64,000 nt of DNA from Victivallis sp. Marseille-Q1083 (lineage in GTDB: Bacteria > Verrucomicrobiota > Lentisphaeria > Victivallales > Victivallaceae), in assembly GCF_903645315.1 (NCBI RefSeq), contig NZ_CAHJXL010000001.1:1664001-1728000 (forward strand), read 5' to 3'. Within the stretch, counting starts at the first letter, position 1, and every line of letters begins with the position of its first letter. The notes below the pieces were generated by a model. The model did not search any database and had not been told where the DNA came from. It was given only the letters and a program-made list of their open reading frames with translations. This document shows positions 44,102 through 52,700 of the stretch, piece by piece. The translations under genes and the position numbers were made by a program.

Positions 44102-44889
44102 ATTTCCTTCTTTCGGTTGATCAAACGATTGATTTGACCGGCCAGATAGCCGGCGCCGAAGCCATTGTCGATATTGACCACCGCCATCCCTTCGGCACAG
44201 GAATTCAACATGGTCAGCAGCGGCGCGATACCGCCGAACGACGCTCCATAACCGACCGAAGTCGGCACCGCGATGACCGGGACTTCCACCAACCCGGCCA
44301 AAACACCGCCCAGCGCCCCTTCCATGCCGGCGACGGCGACGATGGCGCTGGCATGGCGAATCGTTTCCAGCCTGGCGAACAGCCGGTGAATGCCGGCGAC
44401 GCCGATATCGTAGACGCGTTCGACCCGGCTGCCGAAGAATTCGGCCACCTGCGCCGCCTCTTCCGCCACCGGCAGGTCTCCGGTTCCGCCGGTGCAAACG
44501 GCGACCAGGCCGACTGCGGCGGCCGGCTGCTCCGGCGCGACGGTCAGTACGCGCGACACCGGATCGAAGGCGGCGAGGGGGCACGCCGCTTTCACCGCTT
44601 CAAATTGCGTTTCGGTCGCCCGGGTGCCGAGCACACCGGTACCGGCGGCCTGAAAATGACGGACGATTTCGACCAATTGGCCGGCCGTCTTGCCGGGACA
44701 ATAGATCACTTCGCCGTAGCCGGTGCGCAACTGGCGGTGATGGTCCAGTTTGGCGAAGCCCAGCTCTTCAAACGGCAGTTGCCGCAGTCGTTGCGTTGCT
44801 TCGTCGATGGACAACCGGCCCTCTTTCACCTGTTGCAGAAACTGTGGAACGTCCATATGCGATACTTTCGATTTGGTCAGATCAGCCAT
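44098..44889 (-). CDS. larB: LarB, NaAD carboxylase/hydrolase
   Basis: 263 aa. N-terminal PQFLQQVKEGRLSIDEATQRL and FAKLDHHRQLRTGYGEVIYC, then a PurE-like C-terminal domain: AVCTGGTGDLPVAEEAA, DIGVAGIHRLFARLE, VAGMEGALGGVLAGLVEVPV, VPTSVGYGASFGG. It carboxylates nicotinic acid adenine dinucleotide, the first step of nickel-pincer cofactor synthesis. The chosen ATG overlaps the polyferredoxin gene by 13 bases; an internal Met (MDVPQF, 44856) is an alternative. Confidence 0.94.
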   Translation of the reverse strand: MADLTKSKVSHMDVPQFLQQVKEGRLSIDEATQRLRQLPFEELGFAKLDHHRQLRTGYGEVIYCPGKTAGQLVEIVRHFQAAGTGVLGTRATETQFEAVKAACPLAAFDPVSRVLTVAPEQPAAAVGLVAVCTGGTGDLPVAEEAAQVAEFFGSRVERVYDIGVAGIHRLFARLETIRHASAIVAVAGMEGALGGVLAGLVEVPVIAVPTSVGYGASFGGIAPLLTMLNSCAEGMAVVNIDNGFGAGYLAGQINRLINRKKEI

Positions 44890-46370
44890 TCGCCGCCGGC
44901 CTGGTCGGCCGGAGTTTCGACTTTCGGCGCATTTTCCCGGAAGAATTGAACCGGGTCGGCCGCCTCGACCTGAATCGGCACCGGAAATACCCGGATCGCT
45001 TTGACCGGCCGGACCGGACAGGGGTATTCGCAACTGCCGCAGCCGATGCAGAGCTCTGCGGTCAACTGCGGGATTCTGACCCCGGCAGCGCCCGCTTTCA
45101 TCCGCAACGCCCCGGTCGGACAATGCTCGGCGCAAGCGCCGCAATCGGTACCGTCCTGGACGGCGACGCAGCAGGATGGATCGAATTGAGCCAGCCCGAT
45201 CCGGCAACGCTGCTTGGCGGCCAGCGTCAGCGGCAGCAGTGCCCCGGTCGGACAGACTTCTCCGCAGCGGTTGCAGTTGAATTCGCACATGCCGCGGTCG
45301 AATTCCAGGTGGATGGCTCCGTGCTGAATGCCGGCCGGCCGCAGGACGTTGCCGCGGCAATTGGTGACGCAAAGCTGGCAGGAGGTGCATTTCGAGGCGA
45401 ACCGCGCCGCCGAACCGGCTCCCGGCGGATAGATGGAAGTTGCCGTTTCCGGCTGCAGCCTGCTTCCGGGCCTGGCTGCCCAGCCGGCACCGGCGCCGAG
45501 CAGCGCAAGGGCGCCGACCGTGCCGCCGACCAGAAAGTCACGGCGGGAAGGATCGATAGTTGACGCCGCTCCGGCCGGTCTGCCGTAGCGGATGGCGCGC
45601 GGCCGGCAGGCGGCCAGACAATTCAGGCAGCGCAGACAGCGTTCGTTGTCGAGCGCGCCGTTGGCCGGATCGATGCAGCCGGCCGGGCAGACCTCGACGC
45701 ATTGGCCGCACTTGACGCAACGCTCGGTCAGGCGCAATTGCAGCAGGCCGCGGGCGGAACAAAGCCCGAGCAGCGTGCCGACCGGGCAGATGGCCGTGCA
45801 GTAGAACCGCTTGCGCCAGAGCACCAGGGCGAACAGCGCCGCCAGCGGGATCAGCCCGGTCAGCAGCGACAGCAGCGTCACCGGCCGGATGATCAACATC
45901 CGGTCCGGGAACAGCCAGTTATACAACTGCGTGTAGAGCGGGGAAAACACCGCGGCGGTGATGGCGCCGAAGTTGGAAAATGGTTCGAGCAGCCGGAAGG
46001 CAATCGCCCAGCCGCCGATCAGCAATCCGAAGGCCAACGCGGCAATGCCGTAACGCAGTTTGCGGTAATTCGGCACCGGATGTGCCCGCCGCCGGGAAAG
46101 CCAGCCGAGGAAATCCTGCAGAATGCCCAGCGGGCAGATCACGGCGCAGTAAAAACGGCCGAACAGAAAAGTGCCGGCCAGCAGCAGCAGTGCCGCCGCC
46201 AGAATGCCGATCGAAAATGCCGCGAACAGCCGGGCGATGTCGGCGCCGAGCTGCAGCGCCAGCAGACCGGCCAGCGCCTCCATTCCGGTTCCGAAAGCCA
46301 GTGCGGCCAGCAGGATCGAGATGGTTGCGACGACGATGCGCCCGTAACGCGGCAGCCGTTCTTTGCGCAT
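44877..46370 (-). CDS. Membrane polyferredoxin: NapH-like domain fused to NapG-like domain through an internal Tat-type signal
   Basis: 497 aa. Residues ~1-200 have about five membrane segments and two CxxxCP motifs (FYCAVICPLG, FYCTAICPVG), as in NapH/MauN. Two 4Fe-4S motifs follow (CVKCGQCVEVCPAGC; CLRCLNCLAACRP). At ~280 stands DPSRRDFLVGGTVGALALLG, a twin-arginine plus hydrophobic stretch, then further 4Fe-4S motifs (CTSCQLCVTNC; CEFNCNRCGEVCP; DCGACAEHCP; CIGCGSCEYPCP). It probably moves electrons from quinol to a periplasmic partner, likely the Tat-exported DUF362 protein encoded just upstream. tatA and tatC are in the same operon. Confidence 0.88.
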   Translation of the reverse strand: MRKERLPRYGRIVVATISILLAALAFGTGMEALAGLLALQLGADIARLFAAFSIGILAAALLLLAGTFLFGRFYCAVICPLGILQDFLGWLSRRRAHPVPNYRKLRYGIAALAFGLLIGGWAIAFRLLEPFSNFGAITAAVFSPLYTQLYNWLFPDRMLIIRPVTLLSLLTGLIPLAALFALVLWRKRFYCTAICPVGTLLGLCSARGLLQLRLTERCVKCGQCVEVCPAGCIDPANGALDNERCLRCLNCLAACRPRAIRYGRPAGAASTIDPSRRDFLVGGTVGALALLGAGAGWAARPGSRLQPETATSIYPPGAGSAARFASKCTSCQLCVTNCRGNVLRPAGIQHGAIHLEFDRGMCEFNCNRCGEVCPTGALLPLTLAAKQRCRIGLAQFDPSCCVAVQDGTDCGACAEHCPTGALRMKAGAAGVRIPQLTAELCIGCGSCEYPCPVRPVKAIRVFPVPIQVEAADPVQFFRENAPKVETPADQAGGEWLI

Positions 46371-46374
46371 ACGG

Positions 46375-47292
46375 TCAGACCTCCAAGCGGATGACGTTCA
46401 GCTTGGCCGGATCGGAGAAGCCCAACCCCATTTTTTCCGCCAGTTCGATATACGGCACATTCGCCAGTGGGTAGCCGATCAGTTTGGTCGCCATCGCGTC
46501 GATGGCGACGATATCGCGCGACAGCAATTGATATTGCAGCAGCCGGACATCCTCGGTGGAGACGCCGCGCGGGCCGTTGGAAACCATAATCCGGTAGGCG
46601 TCGACGATATTCAGATCCGGCTGCCGGTAAAGAACGGCGTCGGCGATCGACTGCGGCAGGTTGTTGCCGTGCATGAACTGCCGGTTCCAGACCAGCCCCA
46701 TGAAATTTTTCATCGCGGCGGTCATCTGGGCGCCGCCGTGGTGCTTGAGAATCGGCACGTTGATAAAGACGTCGGCGTCGAGGATCGCCTGGTGGATTTT
46801 GGCTTTTTTCATGCTCAGCGCCGCCGGGCGGTCCACTTCGCGGTAATGCGATTCCAGATGAGCCGGCAGCATCTTGCCGCCGGCATCGGTGACGGCTTTC
46901 TCAATGCCGCTGTTTTTATAACAACTGCTCCATTCGTTACAGGTGTGGTCGAACACTTCCACCCCGGAAGCACCGGCGGCCAGCGCCTGCCGGACGATTT
47001 CAGCGACCAGTTCCGGATTGGTGTTGGCCGCCTCCTCCGGGGTGCGGTCCCAGCCGATATTCGGCTTGACGACGACGCTCTGGCCCGGCTTGACGAAGGA
47101 AGCCATGCCGCCCAGCGCTTCAATGCCGCGCCGGAACATTGCGACCGGCTCGCCGTTGCGGACGGCCACCAGATCGGTTTTTCCGGCCGTTTCCGTTTCG
47201 GAGGCAATCAGTTTGCCGCCCGGCAGTTTGGTGGCGATGGCGGCGAAGGCGGCAGTGGCGGCGGCGGTTTTCAGAAATTCACGTCTGTCCAT
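46375..47292 (-). CDS. Tat-exported DUF362 protein
   Basis: 305 aa. Tat signal at the very start: MDRREFLKTAAATAAFAAIA. The DUF362 domain follows: VVVKPNIGWDRTPEEAANTN (~75), GVEVFDHTCNEW, DVFINVPILKHHGGAQMTAA (~170), MKNFMGLVW and NIVDAYRIMVSNGPRG. Function of DUF362 is not settled; some are next to iron-sulphur proteins. The start at 47292 has GAGGAG 7 bases upstream. Leads the operon with polyferredoxin, larB, larC, larE, tatA and tatC, so it may use or carry the nickel-pincer cofactor, but this is inference. Confidence 0.88.
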   Translation of the reverse strand: MDRREFLKTAAATAAFAAIATKLPGGKLIASETETAGKTDLVAVRNGEPVAMFRRGIEALGGMASFVKPGQSVVVKPNIGWDRTPEEAANTNPELVAEIVRQALAAGASGVEVFDHTCNEWSSCYKNSGIEKAVTDAGGKMLPAHLESHYREVDRPAALSMKKAKIHQAILDADVFINVPILKHHGGAQMTAAMKNFMGLVWNRQFMHGNNLPQSIADAVLYRQPDLNIVDAYRIMVSNGPRGVSTEDVRLLQYQLLSRDIVAIDAMATKLIGYPLANVPYIELAEKMGLGFSDPAKLNVIRLEV

Positions 47293-47340
47293 GGTTTTAC
47301 TCCTCGCAGGTTGTTTTGCTGACAATCGGGCAAACACCCT

Positions 47341-47366
47341 TGTTCCGGTCGCATGACACCGGAACA
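47341..47366. promoter_or_regulatory. Perfect 9-bp inverted repeat in the lar operon leader
   Basis: TGTTCCGGT (47341-47349) and ACCGGAACA (47358-47366), 8-base spacer. It begins 5 bases after the -10 of the minus promoter, about where transcription should start: an operator or a leader hairpin. Confidence 0.55.
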
Positions 47367-47371
47367 AAAGA

Positions 47372-47400
47372 AAAATATCCGTTTGGAAGATATTTGTCAA
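47372..47400 (-). promoter_or_regulatory. Promoter of the DUF362-lar-tat operon
   Basis: Minus strand TTGACA (47400-47395), 17-bp spacer, TATTTT (47377-47372). The -35 is consensus. Confidence 0.65.
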
Positions 47401-47431
47401 TACTTTCAACCACATTTTGGTGAAAATAACT

Positions 47432-47460
47432 TTGCAAAAACATTGGACGAATTGTATAAT
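47432..47460 (+). promoter_or_regulatory. Promoter of the aldo/keto reductase gene
   Basis: TTGCAA (47432-47437), 17-bp spacer, TATAAT (47455-47460), divergent from the lar operon promoter with 31 bases between the -35 elements. Confidence 0.6.
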
Positions 47461-47550
47461 CAAACGGATGGTTCCGGTCCGGAGCATTTTCGGCGCCGGG
47501 CCGGATCTTCGGCATGAAAAAATTGAAGTCCGTTTTTGGGAGAACAGACC

Positions 47551-48756
47551 ATGACATTAGATGACACGAACCGGGTGAGCACCCGGGTGGAACCGGTTTG
47601 CGGCCGCGAAGTTCCGCTGCTGGGATTTGGCGGCATGCGGTTGCCGACTGTGGCGGAAGGCAAAGAGGAAATTGACGAAGCCAAGGCGTTGGAGATGGTC
47701 GATTATGCCTATCGGCATGGCGTCAATTATTTCGATACCGCCCGGCCGTATCACGGCGGGTTGTCGGAGCCGTTTTTCGGACGGGCGTTGTCGCGTTATC
47801 GGCGGGAAAGTTTTTTCCTGGCGACCAAGATGTCGAGTTGGATGATGAAGCAGCCGGCCGAAGCGGAGGCATTTTTCGACGCGCAGCTCGAAAGCTGCCG
47901 GACGGAATATTTCGATTTTTATCTGCTGCACTCGTTGTCCAGCCAGGCCGACTATGAAGCTTTTTATGAAGCCGGCGGCGCGCTGACTTATCTGCAGCGC
48001 CAGAAAGCCGCCGGCCGTATCCGCCGCCTGGGTTTTTCCTTTCACGGTTCGATTGCCTTCCTGGAGTATCTGCTGGCCAAACGGCAGTGGGATTTTGTCC
48101 AGATTCAGCTCAATTATCTCGACTGGGATTTGCACGAGGCGAAACGCCTGTACGAGTTGCTTGAAGAGCATCATGTGCCGTGCATCGTCATGGAGCCGGT
48201 GCGCGGCGGCGCGCTGGCCGGGTTGAACGCCGAGGCGGCGGCGGTGCTGCGGCAGGCGGCGCCGGACAGCAGCACTGCTTCCTGGGCGATCCGGTTTGTC
48301 GCCTCGCTGCCGAATGTGCTGACCGTACTGAGCGGCATGAGCACTCTGGCGCAGGTCGAGGACAATGTCCGGACGCTGGCTGATTTCCGACCGTTGAGCG
48401 CCGTAGAACATGAGGCGCTGCGAAAAGCGCTGCAGCTTTATTTGCTGGGACGGCCGATCCCCTGCACCGCCTGCCGCTATTGCCTGCCCTGCCCGTTCGG
48501 CGTGGACATTCCCAAAGTCTTCGCCGCTTACAACGAGGCGGCCGGCGCGGAAGGAATACCGGATTTGGCGGCGCCGCGCGATGAATTGTTCCAGCGCCGC
48601 AAGGAGGGATTCCTCTGGCGCTGCAACAGCATCCCGGAGCCGAACCGTTCCTCGCACTGTACCGCCTGCGGCCATTGCGTCAAAGCCTGTCCGCAGCAGA
48701 TTCCGATTCCGGATAAGATGGCGCAGATTGCCGGGTTGATTCAGGCGCTGCAATGA
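47551..48756 (+). CDS. Aldo/keto reductase with C-terminal 4Fe-4S ferredoxin domain
   Basis: 401 aa; ATG at 47551 preferred over an in-frame TTG at 47536. Residues ~10-290 form the AKR barrel: PLLGFGGMRLPT, NYFDTARPYHGG (catalytic Tyr and Asp region), FFLATKMSS (Lys), FDFYLLHSL (His). The C-terminal ~110 residues carry CTACRYCLPCPFGVDIP and CTACGHCVKACPQQIPIP, two cluster sites. Such fused proteins are common in anaerobes and may exchange electrons with ferredoxin rather than only NADPH. The stop overlaps the start of the DUF1848 gene (ATGA), indicating coupled translation. Confidence 0.92.
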   Translation: MTLDDTNRVSTRVEPVCGREVPLLGFGGMRLPTVAEGKEEIDEAKALEMVDYAYRHGVNYFDTARPYHGGLSEPFFGRALSRYRRESFFLATKMSSWMMKQPAEAEAFFDAQLESCRTEYFDFYLLHSLSSQADYEAFYEAGGALTYLQRQKAAGRIRRLGFSFHGSIAFLEYLLAKRQWDFVQIQLNYLDWDLHEAKRLYELLEEHHVPCIVMEPVRGGALAGLNAEAAAVLRQAAPDSSTASWAIRFVASLPNVLTVLSGMSTLAQVEDNVRTLADFRPLSAVEHEALRKALQLYLLGRPIPCTACRYCLPCPFGVDIPKVFAAYNEAAGAEGIPDLAAPRDELFQRRKEGFLWRCNSIPEPNRSSHCTACGHCVKACPQQIPIPDKMAQIAGLIQALQ

Positions 48757-49682
48757 TCGTCAGCGCCAGCCGGCGGACCGATATCCCGGCCTTTTTCGGC
48801 GACTGGCTGTTCCGCCGGCTGGGGGATGGTTACTATCTGGTCCGCCACCCGCGCAATCCGCAATTGGTGCGCAAAGTGACGTTGACGCCGGAAGCGGTCG
48901 ACTGTCTGGTGTTCTGGACCAAGAATCCGCAGCCGCTGCTGGAGCGCTTGCCGGAACTCGACCGGTGGGGGAGACCCTATTATTTTTTGTTCACCCTGAC
49001 GCCGTATGACCGGCATATCGAACCGCATTTGCCGGCAAAACGTGAACTGCTGCGCTGCTTTGCCGCGCTGGCGGACCGGATCGGGCCGGATCGGGTCGTC
49101 TGGCGTTATGACCCGATCCTGTTTGCCGGGCCGATCGACAGCGCCTGGCATATCGGACAATTTTCCCGCCTGGCGCGTCAATTGGCGCCGCATACCCGGA
49201 AGTGCATCATCAGTTTTCTGGATCTGGTGCCGAAATGCCGGAGCCGGATTGCCGGTATCGGAGGTTATGATCCGGCGGATTCGGTAAAAATCGAACTGGC
49301 CGGACATCTGGCGTCAATTGCCGGAGCATATGGGCTGCCGGTGGAAAGCTGCGCCGAGCCATTGCCCCTGGCTGCCGGCGGGGTTCAGCCCTGCAGTTGC
49401 ATCGACCGCCGGCTGATTGCCCGGCTCTGCGGCGCCGAAGTGGCGGCGGATAAAGACAAAAATCAGCGCCGGGAATGCGGCTGTCTGGAAAGTCTGGACA
49501 TCGGCGCGTATGATACTTGCCGGCACGGGTGTTTGTACTGTTATGCCGCTTCCCGTCAACTGCCATTGGATGATTGCGATCCGGCTTCGCCGTTTTTAAG
49601 CGGCAACGCCCGGCCGGATGACCGGATTGTCGCGGCCCCGACCGGGAGTTGCTTGTGTTTTCAGCCGGATTTAGGAATTTAA
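48753..49682 (+). CDS. DUF1848 protein with C-terminal Cys-rich site
   Basis: 309 aa. Start MIVSASRRTDIPAFFGDWLF is the family signature; FWTKNPQPLL (~53), DRVVWRYDPILF (~115) and FLDLVPKCR follow. Near the C-terminus, YDTCRHGCLYCYA gives Cx3Cx2C, the spacing of radical-SAM clusters, which supports an iron-sulphur enzyme although the motif is at the opposite end from usual. Molecular function is unknown. Coupled to the ferredoxin-type reductase gene. Confidence 0.85.
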   Translation: MIVSASRRTDIPAFFGDWLFRRLGDGYYLVRHPRNPQLVRKVTLTPEAVDCLVFWTKNPQPLLERLPELDRWGRPYYFLFTLTPYDRHIEPHLPAKRELLRCFAALADRIGPDRVVWRYDPILFAGPIDSAWHIGQFSRLARQLAPHTRKCIISFLDLVPKCRSRIAGIGGYDPADSVKIELAGHLASIAGAYGLPVESCAEPLPLAAGGVQPCSCIDRRLIARLCGAEVAADKDKNQRRECGCLESLDIGAYDTCRHGCLYCYAASRQLPLDDCDPASPFLSGNARPDDRIVAAPTGSCLCFQPDLGI

Positions 49683-49690
49683 CGGCATAA

Positions 49691-49707
49691 TGACGACTAT
49701 TTGACGG
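49691..49707. repeat. 11-bp-phased TGACGA/TGACGG pair
   Basis: TGACGA at 49691 and TGACGG at 49702, spanning the gap between two convergent genes and the stop of the DUF6067-like gene. Confidence 0.45.
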
Positions 49708-52700
49708 GTAGGGTTTTTCCTGGTGTAATGCCGATCAGCCGGACGTCCCGGGCCGGAATGTCGATGGTGATTTTGCCGTCATTCACCGGCAGGTCCCGCC
49801 GCCATTCCATTTCGGCGGCGGAGAAGGTGTTGCCCGGAAATTGCAGCAGCGCCGGATCGATTTCCACCGAAACACTTTGCGGTTCGTCCGTCAAATTGCC
49901 GACGACGGCCAACGCCGATTCTCCCGCATTCAAATACAGACTGCAGACGATCCGCGGATCCTGCGGCGAAAGCCGGACCTGCCGCCGGTTGTGCCAATAC
50001 GGCAGCCATTCGGCGTTTTCACAATTCATCCGGTCGAAAATCCGCCAGACCGGCACCAGTCCCTCCAGGGCGGGAAGCGTATAGGCACTGTAATTGATGT
50101 CGTGCAGCAGCGTGTATGCCAGTCCTTCCCGGAATTGGAACGGGTTGTTCAAATAGACCAGGAATTCCACCGGCGCACCGAATTGCCGTCCGTAGAATTT
50201 GGCGCGGAAATCCGGCAGGTCGACCTGGAAGCCCGGTTGGTGAATCATGTACTCCTCGCCGAGCAGCAGCCGATGGCTCCAGGCGCCGGCCAGCGGCATC
50301 AGGTTGCCGGAATAGTGGTTGAAGATCAAGCCGTCCGCTTGACGCGACATCAGAATCTGATAGAGACGTTTGCCGTGCCGATGGAGTTTGCGCAGCGGGA
50401 AGCTGTCGCGTAAATTGCCGTCTCGGTCGATCCAGCCGCAGCCGTGGGCGGTGTTGCGGCAATCGCCGGAGAACATCGCGCCTTCATAATAATCGCCGTC
50501 GGTGCCAAATTCCCGGATCATTTTGTGGGCATGAAAGGCGATGAAATCCGTCCAGCAATCCGCGCCGACGCAACTGGCGGAAAAGGCGGGATCGAGGTAA
50601 TTGATCCAACCGCTGTTCCAGTTGGAATCCGGCCCCCAGCGGCTGTCCGGTTCCGACACCCACAGTTCGTGGAAGTAACGGCTCATCGGCGCGTTGTCGC
50701 CGACTCCACCGCCGTAATAGAGCCCGAGCTGGCCGCCGCGGCGGTGGAAGTGGTCGACCAGTTCATGCAACGCTTTGATGCGCCGTTCATCGGCCGGGTA
50801 GGGATCGCCGTAGTTTTTACCCCAGTCCTGATGCATATTAGCGTAGCGCGCGCCGCTGCCGAGCCGGTAATCGGTGAAGGTGTTGAACAGTTGCCAGCAC
50901 TTGACGCCGTCGATTTCGACTTCGGAGAGCACGCCGAACCGTTCGCCGCCGCCGGGCGTCCGGTATTGCTGAAATGCCGCGCCGGCATTTTCGCAGAGGA
51001 CGACGCCGGCGGTGTCCGGCGAGAGCTCCTGCCATGCCGCCGGTTCAGTCGTCCGGTTGAACAGCGCCAGGTCGCGCAATTGAAAGCTGCTGTCGGCCTG
51101 TACTTTGGTCGTGCCGAAGCAGAGCCGGATTTCGGTATTTTCCGCCGGGCGGCCGAACAGGCCGCTGGCCGCGGCCTGGCCGATTTCCCGGCCGTTCTCG
51201 TAAAGCCGGACCGTCCCGGCATCCCAGCAGAGCGCCAGCTGCGTCCACTGTCGGTTGATTCGATCGGCCGGCAGGCCGAGGTCCGCCGTATCGAACAGCA
51301 ATTTGTCCCCGTCTGGCGTGGTCTGTTCGCCGACCCAACTGCCGGTGCCGCCCTGCCGGAACAGCCGGAACAGGCTGCCGTGGGAGTCGGAAACGGAGAA
51401 GATTTCCGTATTGCCGCCGGGGAATTCCGGCCGCAGCGTCATGACCAGCGTTCCGGCTTCCGGATTGAACTTTTCGGCGGGGGTGTAGACCAGGGCGCCG
51501 GTGCCGAGGTGGTCGCGAAGGTTTTCGTCGTAACCGGCCCAATGGGTCAGCCGGCGGCGGCGTTCCCGCGCGTCATATGGCTTCGGCGGGGTGATCTGCA
51601 GGCCGAAACCGATCTTCAGCGGCCGGTCGATGACGGTCGGCTGATCGATCAGGGCGACGCTGAATACGCTGCCCTCTGCAGTCGGGCGCAATTGCAGCGG
51701 TTCGGCGGCGGCGCAATTCCAATTTTCCATCGATTCGGCATACCAGGCCAGGCCGCGGTCGTCGTTGTAAACCGTGACGACCGGTCTGAAGGCGGAATGC
51801 CAGTCGCCGTCCAGCGTCCGGGCGTAATTGTTCCAGGTGAAATCGATCGGATAGATGTATTCGGCAATTTCCGGGCGGAACGGAATCTGCAGCGCCAGGC
51901 GGTCCAGGGTCTGCGGCCGGTCCGGCAGGAGGGTCAATTCATACCAGAGAAAACCGTCCTCCTCCATCGACAGTTCCGCCCGGTAGGCCAGGCCGTCTAT
52001 CGCGTTGGAGCCGGCCAGTTCGATCCGGTCCTCGGCGGCCTCGCCGGGCTGAAGTCTGCCGGCGGACAGGTCGATTGTGGCGCCGTTCCGGTCGGCCAGC
52101 AGTTGAATCGGAGCGGCCAGCAGCGGGACGCCTTCGCTGCTGATCTGGGTCGGCAGATTGGTGTTCCCAAACTGGTAACTGCCGGCCAGGCAGTGCAGCG
52201 CCTCGCCGGTGAACGTCACCGGCGTATAGGGCGGCATGACCTGATGGGCCAGTCCGCACTGGTTGCCGAGCCATTCCGGGTTTTTCAGCACCGGCAGCTC
52301 CTGGGAGAACGTCGCCGGGGAACCGTCCGGCAGCACCGCTTCCGCCTGCAGCCGGTAGTCGCCCCCTTCGGTCACGGTGACGGCGAATTCGGTTTCCCCA
52401 TTGTGGTTGCGGACGGTGAAATCGCCTTCGGCCGCCGTTTGGCCGGAAGGGGTCAGCAACCGGTAGGCGACGACGGTCTCGTCGGGCAGCCGGCTGGAGG
52501 CGATCAGCCGGCAGCGGCCGGCCGGCAGATAGTTTTTCGCAACCAGCGAAATCGGGTAGTCCGGCAGATATTCCAGCGGCGCTTGGTAATAGAAAACTTC
52601 CCGGTTGCCGGTCAGGTCGGTCAGCGAGAGTCTGGCTTCGACCGGTTCGCTGAGCTTCAATTGCGGGGACAGTTCCAGTTGGGCGGTGCCGTGCGGTTCG

